From NCBI GenBank assembly GCA_903906695.1, contig CAIVLG010000270.1, positions 1 through 56,760 on the forward strand: a DNA stretch of 56,760 bases, read 5' to 3'. Shown one piece after another: positions 18,298-26,759 of this stretch; position 1 is the stretch's first letter, and the number at the start of each line of letters is the position of its first letter. The DNA comes from an uncultured beta proteobacterium (GTDB taxonomy: Bacteria; Pseudomonadota; Gammaproteobacteria; Burkholderiales; Burkholderiaceae_C). The notes under the pieces were generated by a model. The model saw only the letters and a list, made by a program, of their open reading frames with translations, searched no databases and was not told the origin of the DNA. The translations under genes and the position numbers were made by a program.

Positions 18298-18319
18298 TTC
18301 GTCATTTGATCGACATTAC

Positions 18320-19069
18320 GTGGCCACCAAGCGAATCTCCGATGAACCTGCGTATGTGCTGCACCGCTACGACTGGAGCGAGTCGAGCCTGATTCTGGAG
18401 GTGTTTACGCGGCATTATGGGCGCATTGCGCTGGTCGCCAAGGGTGCCAAGCGGCCCAGTTCCAGCTTTCGACCGATCTTGCTGCCACTGCAACCGTTGC
18501 ATCTGTCATTTGGCGGTGATAGCGAAATCCGTTCCCTCAAAAGTGCCGAGTGGCAGGGTGGCCATGTCATGCCCAGTGGCGAGGCGCTGCTGTCGGGCTA
18601 CTATCTGAACGAGTTGCTGCTGCTGCTGCTGGCGCGCGACGATCCGCACCCGGGCTTGTTCGATGTCTACCTCAATGTGGTGCAGGTGCTTGGATCGGAC
18701 CACGGCGAGGTTTTGCAGGCGGCGCTGCGCGCTTTCGAGTTGCTGCTGTTGCGTGAGATCGGCTTGTTGCCCATGCTTGACGCCCAGACCCTGACGCTGC
18801 TCGCACTCGACCAGCAACAGCGCTACAGTCTGGTGCCTGAAGGCGGCTTGCGCCAGAGCAGCGCCGCCGACCGCTCCAGCCTCAGCGGTGCGCACTGGCA
18901 GATGTTGCAACAGTCGATCTCCAGCACGGCGCCGTTCACCAGCACCCTGCGTGCCTGTTCCGAAGTCATGGCTGAGCTCAAGCCACAGTTGCGCACCCTG
19001 CTGAATTACCATTGCGGGGTGACGAATTTGCGCACCCGGCAAATGATGCTCGACCTGCAATCCCTCTGA
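18320..19069 (+). CDS. recO: DNA repair protein RecO
   Basis: Recombination mediator that helps load RecA in the RecF pathway. The N-terminal OB-fold ([41 protein letters not shown], read in pieces) and the helical C-terminal part ([24 protein letters not shown]) match RecO. I place the start at GTG 18320 ([14 protein letters not shown]). An in-frame start at 18227 would translate the repeat element into a meaningless extension. The predicted length is 249 aa. The C-terminal cysteine cluster of some RecO proteins is absent. Confidence 0.9.
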   Translation: MATKRISDEPAYVLHRYDWSESSLILEVFTRHYGRIALVAKGAKRPSSSFRPILLPLQPLHLSFGGDSEIRSLKSAEWQGGHVMPSGEALLSGYYLNELLLLLLARDDPHPGLFDVYLNVVQVLGSDHGEVLQAALRAFELLLLREIGLLPMLDAQTLTLLALDQQQRYSLVPEGGLRQSSAADRSSLSGAHWQMLQQSISSTAPFTSTLRACSEVMAELKPQLRTLLNYHCGVTNLRTRQMMLDLQSL

Positions 19070-19071
19070 TC

Positions 19072-19836
19072 ATGACCTCTCTCTCTGTCAATCTGAACAA
19101 AGTGGCGTTGGTGCGCAACACGCGCCATCTGGGCATTCCCAGTGTCACGCGCGCGGCCACCCTGTGTCTGCGGGCCGGGGCCGCTGGTATCACGGTCCAT
19201 CCGCGGCCCGATGAACGCCACATCCGCGCGACCGATGTGCGCGACCTGGCAGCCCTGCTTCAGGCTTGGCCAGAGCGGGAGTTCAATGTCGAGGGCAATC
19301 CGTTTCACAATCTGATGGACTGCGCGGGCGATCTGATGCAACGGCAGCTGCCGCTGCATCAACTTACCTTTGTTCCGGACAGCGAAGGGCAGTTCACCAG
19401 CGACCACGGCTGGGCTTTTCCCTCCGATGCCGAGCGCCTGCAAGCGCTGATCGCGCAAGCCCACGCCTGGGGTCTGCGCGTGAGTCTGTTCATGGACGCC
19501 GACGCGAGTGCCATGGCGGCGGCCAGAGCCGTTGGCGCGGATCGCATCGAGCTCTACACCGAGCCCTACGCTGCGGCCTGGGGCACATCGGAGCAGCAGA
19601 CGCAACTTGCACGCTTTGCTGCAGCGGCGCAGGCCGCGCTCGATGTAGGACTGGCGGTCAACGCCGGCCACGATTTGAATCGCGACAACCTCAGCGAATT
19701 TATCCGGCAGGTGCCCGGTGTGGCCGAGGTCTCCATCGGACATGCCCTGATTGCCGACGCACTGGAACTGGGCTATGGGTCCACGGTTGCCGACTACCTG
19801 CGCTGCATTGCCGAAGGATTGTCATGCCGGACCTGA
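19072..19836 (+). CDS. pdxJ: Pyridoxine 5'-phosphate synthase (PdxJ)
   Basis: Last ring-forming enzyme of pyridoxal phosphate synthesis by the deoxyxylulose route. Typical blocks are LSVNLNKVALVRNTRHL, AGAAGITVHPRPDERHI, FNVEGNPFHNL and GLAVNAGHDLNRDNL. The TIM-barrel catalytic residues expected in the HPRPDxRH segment are present. Start ATG 19072 lies 2 bases after the recO stop. The final residues (SCRT) and the TGA stop are encoded by a REP-like element (19821-19876), so the natural C-terminus has probably been rewritten by that element. Confidence 0.95.
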   Translation: MTSLSVNLNKVALVRNTRHLGIPSVTRAATLCLRAGAAGITVHPRPDERHIRATDVRDLAALLQAWPEREFNVEGNPFHNLMDCAGDLMQRQLPLHQLTFVPDSEGQFTSDHGWAFPSDAERLQALIAQAHAWGLRVSLFMDADASAMAAARAVGADRIELYTEPYAAAWGTSEQQTQLARFAAAAQAALDVGLAVNAGHDLNRDNLSEFIRQVPGVAEVSIGHALIADALELGYGSTVADYLRCIAEGLSCRT

Positions 19837-19876
19837 TCCGGTATCCATGGATTGCGGGTCGTGTCCGCAATAACAT
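19821..19876. repeat. Bipartite REP-like element, copy 1 (pdxJ/acpS junction)
   Basis: Two hairpins in a row: CCGGA-CCTGA-TCCGG (19827-19841) and ATTGCGG-GTCGTGT-CCGCAAT (19851-19871). The same two hairpins, in the reverse order and strand, recur at 45155-45226 downstream of the pilin gene. The element supplies the last four codons and stop of pdxJ and ends 3 bases before the acpS start. Confidence 0.75.
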
Positions 19877-19879
19877 CGA

Positions 19880-20323
19880 ATGATCTACGGCATTGGCACC
19901 GACATCTGCGACGTGCGCCGAATCCGCGCCAGTCTGTTGCGCCACGGCGACCGCTTTGGTCAGAAGATCCTCAGCGACGCTGAGTTCGGCCTCTGGAAAG
20001 CGCGTAGCGCACGCAATCCGGAGCGCGGCGTGCGTTACCTCGCGACCCGCTTCAGTGCCAAGGAGGCCTTCAGCAAAGCGATTGGCCTGGGCATGATCAT
20101 GCCGATGCACTGGCGCCTGTGCGAGGTCGGCAAGTTGTCCAGCGGTAAGCCGACCATCGTGCTGCATGGAGCGCTCAAGCTCTGGTTTGAATCGCGCCAG
20201 CTGGCGGCGCACATCAGCCTGACCGACGAAACCGACTACGCAGCGAGCTTCTGCGTGGTGGAGCAAACCGACATTCCTTCGCGAGACCAAAGCCATGACA
20301 CAACACGCGCCCCTGATCATTGA
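19880..20323 (+). CDS. acpS: Holo-ACP synthase (AcpS)
   Basis: Transfers 4'-phosphopantetheine from CoA to the serine of ACP. Metal-binding D8 is in [15 protein letters not shown], and E62 in [16 protein letters not shown]; both signature motifs are intact. At 147 aa it is about 20 residues longer than usual; the extra tail ([14 protein letters not shown] and on) overlaps nagZ by 29 bases, so nagZ translation is coupled. The substrate protein AcpP is encoded at 7229 in the same window. Confidence 0.95.
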   Translation: MIYGIGTDICDVRRIRASLLRHGDRFGQKILSDAEFGLWKARSARNPERGVRYLATRFSAKEAFSKAIGLGMIMPMHWRLCEVGKLSSGKPTIVLHGALKLWFESRQLAAHISLTDETDYAASFCVVEQTDIPSRDQSHDTTRAPDH

Positions 20324-21389
20324 CATTGCCGACCTGAGTCTGAGCCGACTTGAACGCCAGCGCCTCAAGCACCCGCTGGTCGGCGGTGTCATCCTGTTTG
20401 GCCGCAACTGGCAGGACCGCAGCCAGCTGACACGACTGTGCCGCGCCATCAAAGGGGTGCGGCGTGACCTGTTGATATGCGTCGACCACGAAGGCGGTCG
20501 GGTGCAGCGTTTCAAGACCGATGGCTTCACTCATTTGCCTCCGATGCGCGCCCTCGGCGAGCTATGGCTGCGTGACGGTAAGACGGCTGAGGGCCGCGCT
20601 GCCCTGCACGCCTGCAATGTGGCCACCGCCTGTGGCTATGTATTGGGCGCGGAACTGCGTGCCTGTGGTGTCGATTTGAGCTTTACACCAGTGCTCGATC
20701 TTGACTACGGCGAGAGCAGCGTGATTGGCGACCGCGCCCTGGCGCGCGACGAGCGCGTTGTCAGCCTCTTGGCCAAGAGCCTGATGCATGGATTGCTGAA
20801 GAGCGGCATGACCAATTGCGGCAAACATTTTCCGGGTCACGGCTTTGTGGCCGCCGATTCGCATACCGATATTCCGGTCGACCAGCGCAGCCTGAAAACC
20901 ATCCTGGAGCACGACGCTGCGCCCTATGGCTGGCTCAACACAACGCTCTGCAGCGTGATGCCGGCGCATGTGGTGTACCCCCGGGTCGATGCGCGCCCGG
21001 CGGGCTTTTCCTCGCGCTGGCTCGAAACTATCCTGCGCGGCCAACTGCGATTCGATGGTGCCATTTTCAGCGACGAGCTGTCGATGGCGGGTGCACGTGC
21101 TATTGATGGTCATCCGATCAGTTACACGCAAGCTGCGCTGCTGGCCCTGAATGCCGGTTGCGACATGGTGCTGCTGTGCAACCAGAAGCAACTCGACAGC
21201 GAGGGCGGGGGCTGGACCGTGGACACGGTGCTTGAGGGCCTGACCGAGGCGCTCGTCAAAGGACAATGGCAGCCGTGCGACGCCAGCGCGCAGCGCCGAC
21301 TGGCACTGTTGCCGCGCACACCTGCGCTCGCGTGGGACGACTTGATGCTGCAGGCCGACTACATGCATGCCCTGGACTTGGTACCCTGA
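20295..21389 (+). CDS. nagZ: Beta-N-acetylhexosaminidase NagZ
   Basis: Cytoplasmic family-3 glycosidase that removes GlcNAc from 1,6-anhydro-muropeptides in cell wall recycling. The catalytic loop [18 protein letters not shown] (K177, H178) and the nucleophile D260 in [11 protein letters not shown] are intact. The N-terminal [18 protein letters not shown] and [16 protein letters not shown] also match. Length is 364 aa. It overlaps acpS by 29 bases and is followed 24 bases later by a SUI1-like gene. Confidence 0.95.
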   Translation: MTQHAPLIIDIADLSLSRLERQRLKHPLVGGVILFGRNWQDRSQLTRLCRAIKGVRRDLLICVDHEGGRVQRFKTDGFTHLPPMRALGELWLRDGKTAEGRAALHACNVATACGYVLGAELRACGVDLSFTPVLDLDYGESSVIGDRALARDERVVSLLAKSLMHGLLKSGMTNCGKHFPGHGFVAADSHTDIPVDQRSLKTILEHDAAPYGWLNTTLCSVMPAHVVYPRVDARPAGFSSRWLETILRGQLRFDGAIFSDELSMAGARAIDGHPISYTQAALLALNAGCDMVLLCNQKQLDSEGGGWTVDTVLEGLTEALVKGQWQPCDASAQRRLALLPRTPALAWDDLMLQADYMHALDLVP

Positions 21390-21413
21390 AAGTTGGAGTG
21401 GCCCCAGTCAATT

Positions 21414-21785
21414 ATGAAATCGAGATCGACGAGTGGGGGACTGGTGTACACGACCGACAGCGGGCGCATGTGTCCGCAATGCCGCGAGCCGGTGGCGGCT
21501 TGCAGTTGCGCAGGAGCTTCGGTGCGACCCCCGTCCGACGGTGTGCTAAGGGTATCGACCGAGACCAAGGGTCGCGCTGGCAAAGGGGTTACTTTGGTAT
21601 GGGGCCTGGCGCTCGATGCAGCAGCGCTGGCGACTTTGGCCAGGCAGCTCAGGACCGCCTGTGGTGCCGGCGGCACGGTCAAGGACGGCGTGATCGAAGT
21701 ACAGGGCGAACACGCCGAGCGCGTCATGGTTCTGCTGCAAAAGCAGGGTTTCGTGGTCAAGCGTGCCTTGCGCACGCCGGCCTGA
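21414..21785 (+). CDS. yciH: SUI1/YciH-type translation factor
   Basis: Bacterial relative of eukaryotic initiation factor eIF1. The C-terminal SUI1 fold is clear: VLRVSTETKGRAGKGVTLVWGL, LARQLRTACGAGGTVKDG, and EVQGEHAERVMVLLQKQGF. The N-terminal part carries a CxxC...CxC cysteine group (MCPQCREPVAACSC), which may bind metal. I choose ATG 21414; the upstream TTG at 21393 would add seven residues without a ribosome-binding site. It is the last gene of the lepA-nagZ run. Confidence 0.9.
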   Translation: MKSRSTSGGLVYTTDSGRMCPQCREPVAACSCAGASVRPPSDGVLRVSTETKGRAGKGVTLVWGLALDAAALATLARQLRTACGAGGTVKDGVIEVQGEHAERVMVLLQKQGFVVKRALRTPA

Positions 21786-22193
21786 CCTTTACCTCTGGTT
21801 AACGCGACAGACGCATTCGGGCGACCGAAGCATCGCAAAGTTGTCACTACTTCATGAGTTACAACACCGTTCAACACAGGTCGGGAATCGGCTGGCACAA
21901 CTGATCCAGTACAAGCAGGGTACGCGTTGTCCCGCGCTAAGGGCGGTCGCAGCTTCCAAGGCAGCGGATGTGAAGGCCGTATCTGATGCACCGCGTCAAT
22001 ACGGGCTTTGCAGTTCGAACATTTTTTTGCAGCGACCCGATGACCATTGCGCGGCAGAGGCAGTTGATGCGTCAACGTTGTGCCGATTTTGCAGAAGATC
22101 AATGCTTGCAATTTGTACCGGCTTGATAGGCTGCTGTCGGTTGTACGTGAAAATACGGTTATGCGGCGCTGTGCGTCCTGAAAGCGGGTGTCA
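21786..22193. other. Intergenic region before prc
   Basis: 408 bases in which I see no protein gene, RNA gene or repeat. It is less GC-rich than its flanks and must contain the prc promoter. The best but unconvincing candidate is TTGATA near 22123 with AT-rich sequence around 22149-22160. No terminator for the preceding operon is evident. Confidence 0.5.
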
Positions 22194-24377
22194 ATGAAAC
22201 AGAAACTTCTATGGCTGATTTTTGCCTTGGCGTTTGTAGCGCAAGGTGCAGCGCTGGACGTGGGTATTGCATATCCACCAGAGCTGAAGCCGGAGCAAAC
22301 TGAGGCCAAGGCGGCACACATGGCGGCCGAGCTCTTGTCTCGGTACCATTACAAGGCGGTGCCACTTGACGAGACTTTGTCGGGCAAGATATTCGACCAA
22401 TATCTGAAGTCTCTTGACCCCGAGAAACTCTTCTTTGTGCAGACCGACGTTGACCGTCTCTCTGTCAATCGAAGCAGGCTGGGCGATGCCATCCGCAAAG
22501 AAGATCTTTCCGTTGCGTTCGCGATGTTCAATCTCTACGAGCATCGCTTCGTTGAGCGTTTTACTTACGCTCGCAACTTGTTGCAAAAGGGATTTGATTT
22601 CGACAAGAACGAAAACTACCAATATTCACGCGACAAAGGGGCTTGGCCGCAAAGTGAAGGCGATGCGAACGAACTCTGGCGCCAGCGCGTCAAGAACGAC
22701 TGGTTGCGGCTCAAACTGGCTGGCAAGGACGACAAAAGCATCGTCGAAATACTGGACAAGCGTTACCAGCACGTGCTCAAGCGCGTAGGCCGGATCAAGA
22801 GCGAGGACGCCTTTCAGACCTACATGAATGCCTATACCACGGCGATCGAGCCCCACACCAACTACCTGGGTCCAAAGGCGGCAGCAGATTTCGACGTTTC
22901 CATGAAGCTTTCTCTGGTCGGGATCGGAGCAGTGCTGTCTGAGATCGATGAGTACACGACGATACGAGAAGTCGTCGCGGGAGGGCCTGCAAGCCTCTCA
23001 GGGCAATTGAAAATCGGAGACCGCATTGTTGGCGTCGCCCAGGGCAAAGACGGTGTCATGACGGACGTCATGGGTTGGCGTCTGGACGACACGGTCGAAC
23101 TGATACGCGGTGCAACCGATTCGGTCGTGCGTCTGGACGTGCTGCCGGCGGATGTCGGACCGGATGGCAAACACAAACTGGTATGGCTCATTCGAAAGCC
23201 TATCAGCATGAAGGAGCAGTCTGCCAAGTCGTCCGTGCAATCCATCATGGAGGGCAATATCGCGCGTCGCATTGGGGTGATTTCCCTGCCGTCCTTCTAT
23301 GAGGATTTCAGCGCCAGACAGAATGGCGATCCGAATTACAAGAGCGCGACCCGCGACGTGACCAGACTGTTGGATGAATTGAAAAAGGAAAAGGTTGACG
23401 GCGTGCTGGTCGATCTGCGCAATAACGGCGGCGGTTCACTGTTGCAGGCGATTGAACTCACCAGCTTGTTTGTGGGTAAGGGGCCGGTCGTGCAGCAGCG
23501 CAACGCAAGCGGCCAGATATCGGTGGAGCGCGGCACACGGGCCGACGTCGCTTGGGATGGCCCCCTGGGCATCCTGATCAACCGGGGCTCGGCATCGGCA
23601 TCCGAGATTTTTGCTGCAGCCATTCAGGACTACGGTCGCGGCCTGATCATGGGGGAACGCAGTTTTGGCAAAGGCACAGTGCAAACCATGGTCAATCTCG
23701 ATCAAATCGCCAAGAGCAGCAAACCTCAGCTTGGTGAACTGAAAATGACCGTTGCGCAGTTCTTTCGCGTCAATGGAGGGACGACACAACTGCGCGGAGT
23801 CAAGCCCGATATCGACTTCCCGGCGGTTTTCGACGGGAGTGATTTTGGGGAGTCGAGCTTTGACAATGCGCTCCCTTGGGCGCAGATCAAGGCGGCAGAT
23901 TATTCTCCGGTCGGTGACTTGGAACGGATGCTGCCGATTCTATTGACGATGCATGAAGCCCGTGTCAAGAATGACCAGGATTTCCGCAACCTGCAAGAAG
24001 ACATTGCCGAATCGAAACTGCAGCGCAAGAAGAATCTGGTCTCGCTGAACGAGGCTGAAAGACGCAAGGAACGTGACGCGCTGGAGGCGCGACTGAAATC
24101 TCGCAAGTTGCAGACCCACAGTGCAATAGCCGCCTCTGGGGACGCGCTCGGAAAAACGGATGTGCGAGAGTCGGGGAGTGTGCCCACGGATGACGGTCTG
24201 CAGGCTGACGAACGCACGCTCAGCAAGGAATTGGCGAATGAAAAGGTGCGCAGGGACGCCAAAGATGTCTTGTTGATCGAAGCTGGCCGCATCATTGGCG
24301 ACGAAGTAACTGTGCTGAAGAGCAGCGTCAAGCTTGCAGCCCAACCCAAGCCGGCTTCTTTGCCGATGCCGGAATGA
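22194..24377 (+). CDS. prc: Tail-specific protease Prc (Tsp), S41 family
   Basis: Periplasmic carboxy-terminal processing protease that degrades proteins with nonpolar tails and trims envelope proteins. A signal peptide (LLWLIFALAFVAQGAA) is followed by an N-terminal helical domain, a PDZ domain near residues 230-320 (VGIGAVLSEIDEYTTI), and the S41 core. The catalytic Ser-Lys pair is S468 in RGSASASEIFAAA and K493 in RSFGKGTVQTM. A charged C-terminal domain with coiled-coil character follows (LQRKKNLVSLNEAERRKERD). Start ATG 22194; the GTG at 22188 is an alternative. Length is 727 aa, slightly longer than E. coli Prc. Confidence 0.95.
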   Translation: MKQKLLWLIFALAFVAQGAALDVGIAYPPELKPEQTEAKAAHMAAELLSRYHYKAVPLDETLSGKIFDQYLKSLDPEKLFFVQTDVDRLSVNRSRLGDAIRKEDLSVAFAMFNLYEHRFVERFTYARNLLQKGFDFDKNENYQYSRDKGAWPQSEGDANELWRQRVKNDWLRLKLAGKDDKSIVEILDKRYQHVLKRVGRIKSEDAFQTYMNAYTTAIEPHTNYLGPKAAADFDVSMKLSLVGIGAVLSEIDEYTTIREVVAGGPASLSGQLKIGDRIVGVAQGKDGVMTDVMGWRLDDTVELIRGATDSVVRLDVLPADVGPDGKHKLVWLIRKPISMKEQSAKSSVQSIMEGNIARRIGVISLPSFYEDFSARQNGDPNYKSATRDVTRLLDELKKEKVDGVLVDLRNNGGGSLLQAIELTSLFVGKGPVVQQRNASGQISVERGTRADVAWDGPLGILINRGSASASEIFAAAIQDYGRGLIMGERSFGKGTVQTMVNLDQIAKSSKPQLGELKMTVAQFFRVNGGTTQLRGVKPDIDFPAVFDGSDFGESSFDNALPWAQIKAADYSPVGDLERMLPILLTMHEARVKNDQDFRNLQEDIAESKLQRKKNLVSLNEAERRKERDALEARLKSRKLQTHSAIAASGDALGKTDVRESGSVPTDDGLQADERTLSKELANEKVRRDAKDVLLIEAGRIIGDEVTVLKSSVKLAAQPKPASLPMPE

Positions 24378-24597
24378 AGCCTGGCGTTGAGGAGACCTTC
24401 GGGTCGACTAGGTAGTACTCACGTCGTCGTTCTTCCCAGACGAACTCTTCCAAATCGGGATCCATTGCATTTCGGGAGGAAACGATACCGATGGGTCTGC
24501 CGTTTTCAACCACGGGCATGTGCCTTAAGCCGTTATCGTGCATCAGCAGTAGCGCATGACCGTATGTCTTGTCAGGACTCAGCGTCATCGATTGCAA
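24328..24597 (-). pseudogene. CBS-domain protein remnant
   Basis: The frame encodes the C-terminal half of a CBS pair: TYGHALLLMHDNGLRHMPVVENGRPIGIVSSRNAMDPDLEEF, here read in parts. Complete proteins of this type have two CBS domains and about 140-150 residues. Here a stop (TAG) lies two codons before the first possible start (TTG 24597), so the first CBS domain is missing. Its tail runs 50 bases into the convergent prc gene. It is best read as a decayed gene, though a short single-CBS product cannot be excluded. Confidence 0.7.
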
Positions 24598-25010
24598 CTG
24601 CTACCGGTATGAGACGCTACGGTCAACACCGTGGTGAGAGCGCAGGCCAGACCGGCCTGGCAGTGTAGCCAGATTCTTTGCACTACTTTACGGCTGCTGC
24701 ACCAAAGGCTGGTGCTTCCTCAACTACATTTTGTCGGTTCGGCGACGATTGCTCAGAAAGCAAGACCTACTCTTGATTTCTCCCATTTTCGAAATGCAAG
24801 AAATATAACCATGAGACAGGCAAATGGCCTCTTTGCATTTCCGGGTATCCTTTCGACTGGATCGAGCTATGTTGTAACGGTGGCGATCCAACCGATGGGA
24901 CAAACCTGAACGATGGCAAGCGCCAGCGGGACCGTGCTTGCCAACCTGATGGCGTCTGTCGTGGTGAAATGTAGCTGATTGCCGAAGATTTGATTCAATC
25001 CAAATTCCAC
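24598..25010. other. Intergenic region before the DUF2844-DUF3443 pair
   Basis: 413 bases without a recognisable gene. It includes an AT-rich patch at about 24774-24840 and then GC-richer sequence. I looked for a riboswitch-like core or a clear promoter and found neither. The left edge is the break point of the CBS remnant, so part of this region may be further decayed sequence. Confidence 0.5.
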
Positions 25011-25514
25011 ATGAAATATCTGTACTCTCTGTATTTGAACCGGCTGCTGCTCATCAGCTTGCTGATGCTGGCCTGTGCCGGCGACGTGATGGCCACGCTG
25101 GGGCAGGCGCCGTCGGCAACGGTTTCGACCGGTTCGGCGGCGTCTCAAGGGTCGCTTAGCCGGAAACTGGCGCTGGCGCCAGCGGTCCCGTCCAATCTGT
25201 ACACCCTGAGCGAGAGCCAGCTTGAAACCGGCACGACGTTAAGGGAGTACGCCACGCCGGCAGGCGTGGTCTTTGCCGTAGTTTGGCGCGGCCCGGTGTT
25301 GCCTGACCTCAATGCCGTGCTGGGTGGCTATTTCAATGCCTTCAAGGTCGGAGTCGAACAGGCCAGGGCCAGCGGCCGGCGTGGCGCCCCGGCCAGCGTT
25401 CAACGCGATGGCCTGGTTCTGAAATCGAGTGGTCGCATGCGAAATTTTTCCGGTTACGCCTACGCGCCTGACCTGATCCCAAGCGGAGTCAGCATCAATG
25501 ATGTACTTCAATAA
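25011..25514 (+). CDS. DUF2844 family secreted protein
   Basis: Exported protein of unknown function, in a family that regularly precedes DUF3443 genes in Burkholderiales (recalled from annotation, not searched). A signal peptide is seen from ATG 25011 (NRLLLISLLMLACAGDVMA). The mature part has the DUF2844 core: YTLSESQLETGTTLREYATP, then GVVFAVVWRGPVLPDLNAVLG, YFNAF, and a C-terminal SSGRMRNFSGYAYAPDLIPSG. A TTG at 24990 would extend it by seven residues. The gene overlaps the longest reading of the DUF3443 frame by 17 bases, so the two are probably co-translated and act together in the periplasm or outside the cell. Confidence 0.85.
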   Translation: MKYLYSLYLNRLLLISLLMLACAGDVMATLGQAPSATVSTGSAASQGSLSRKLALAPAVPSNLYTLSESQLETGTTLREYATPAGVVFAVVWRGPVLPDLNAVLGGYFNAFKVGVEQARASGRRGAPASVQRDGLVLKSSGRMRNFSGYAYAPDLIPSGVSINDVLQ

Positions 25515-26751
25515 TTTCATGATTCGCACACTGTGTGTGGGCTTGCTGGTGAGCCTGATCAGCGCCTGCGGCGGTGGTGGCGGATCAACCAGCCCGTCGA
25601 GTCCGTCAAGCCCATCAACCCCGGTTGCAAGCAGCAACGTGATTCCGTTGACCGTCGATCTGGGCCCCGCCGGCAACGACGTCAATCAACTGTTTGCCAG
25701 TGTCACCCTGTGCCAACCCGGCAGTACCAGCCAGTGCCAGACCATCGACCACGTGATGGTCGATACCGGCTCAACCGGCCTGCGGGTGTTTTCCGCGGCC
25801 ATCGGGTCTGCCGTGAAACTCCCAAGGCTCAACGCTGCCAGCGGCTTCCCTTTGCTCAACTGTGTACAGTTTGTCGATAACACCTATGCCTGGGGCCCGG
25901 TGGCTGCGGCCGACGTCGTGCTGGGCAGCAAGACCGCTGCCAGCGTACCGATTCAAATCATTGCCGACCCGGCCTACAACGCCTTGGCCGGTCCTTGCTC
26001 TTCTTCCGGCACTGCCACCGCGATTACCAATGCTGCGGTCCTGGGTGCCAACGGCATTCTGGGGCTGGGACTGTTCAAGGAGGATTGCGGCTCATGGTGC
26101 GCCACGCAGCTTGCCAACGGCGTCTATTTCGCCTGCTCCAACGCGGCCTGCAAAGCCACGGTCCCGACCACGGTCAGCCTGGCGAATCAGATCAAGCACC
26201 CGGTACCTCTTTTTTCCGCCGACAACAACGGTGTGTTGATTGATTTGCCAGCTGTCAGTTCAGCCGGTGCAGCCAATTTGAGTGGCTCGCTGATTTTTGG
26301 CGTCGGTACCCAATCCAACAATCAGTTTGCCTCGGGCTCGGTGCTGACCACTGACTCATCCGGCAATATCACAACCCAATTCGCCGGGCGATCGCTTAGC
26401 ACCAGCTTTATTGATACCGGTTCCAACGGTCTTTACTTCGATTCAGCGGCGGTAACGACCTGCCCCAAAGGCGGAGCTGCCGATGGCTTCTACTGTCCAA
26501 GTGCTGTCACCGCCTTGTCGGCTGTACTGGTCGGTGCCAACGCGGCGAAGGCCCCCGTCGCCTTCTCGATCGGCAATGCCTTGACGCTGCTTTCCAATTC
26601 GTCCATGTCCGTACTTCCAACCCTGTCCGGGCCCATGAATGACTCCCAAACTTTCGATTGGGGTCTTCCTTTCTATTACGGCCGCCGCGTCTTCATGGGG
26701 ATTGAGGGGCAGGCCTCAACCCAGGGCACAGGGCCGTTCTACGCCTTTTGA
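25498..26751 (+). CDS. DUF3443 lipoprotein with pepsin-like aspartic protease signatures
   Basis: Putative outer-membrane or surface lipoprotein of family DUF3443. The signal peptide ends in a lipobox, SLISACGGGGG, followed by a Ser/Pro-rich linker. ATG 25519 (MIRTLCVGLLVSLISAC) gives a more typical lipoprotein leader than ATG 25498. The body has two DTGS motifs 217 residues apart, D89 (HVMVDTGSTGL) and D306 (SFIDTGSNGLYF), counted from ATG 25498. Between them lie NGILGLGLF near residue 185 and GSLIFGVG near 263, and hydrophobic pairs precede each DTGS. This order matches the two-lobed pepsin (A1) architecture. The protease assignment is inference; the motifs are directly visible. Six or more cysteines in the N-lobe could form disulfides. 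The RND pump genes start 8 bases downstream. Confidence 0.85.
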   Translation: MMYFNNFMIRTLCVGLLVSLISACGGGGGSTSPSSPSSPSTPVASSNVIPLTVDLGPAGNDVNQLFASVTLCQPGSTSQCQTIDHVMVDTGSTGLRVFSAAIGSAVKLPRLNAASGFPLLNCVQFVDNTYAWGPVAAADVVLGSKTAASVPIQIIADPAYNALAGPCSSSGTATAITNAAVLGANGILGLGLFKEDCGSWCATQLANGVYFACSNAACKATVPTTVSLANQIKHPVPLFSADNNGVLIDLPAVSSAGAANLSGSLIFGVGTQSNNQFASGSVLTTDSSGNITTQFAGRSLSTSFIDTGSNGLYFDSAAVTTCPKGGAADGFYCPSAVTALSAVLVGANAAKAPVAFSIGNALTLLSNSSMSVLPTLSGPMNDSQTFDWGLPFYYGRRVFMGIEGQASTQGTGPFYAF

Positions 26752-26759
26752 GGCAGACC

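Noticed and set aside
18227-18319. Longer recO reading starting at 18227
   Set aside because: The extra 31 residues translate a dispersed repeat and match nothing in RecO; GTG 18320 gives the normal N-terminus.
24598-25010. Possible riboswitch (c-di-GMP type) upstream of the DUF2844 gene
   Set aside because: A few words such as GGCAAA resemble the core, but the conserved helices and GNRA loop could not be placed.
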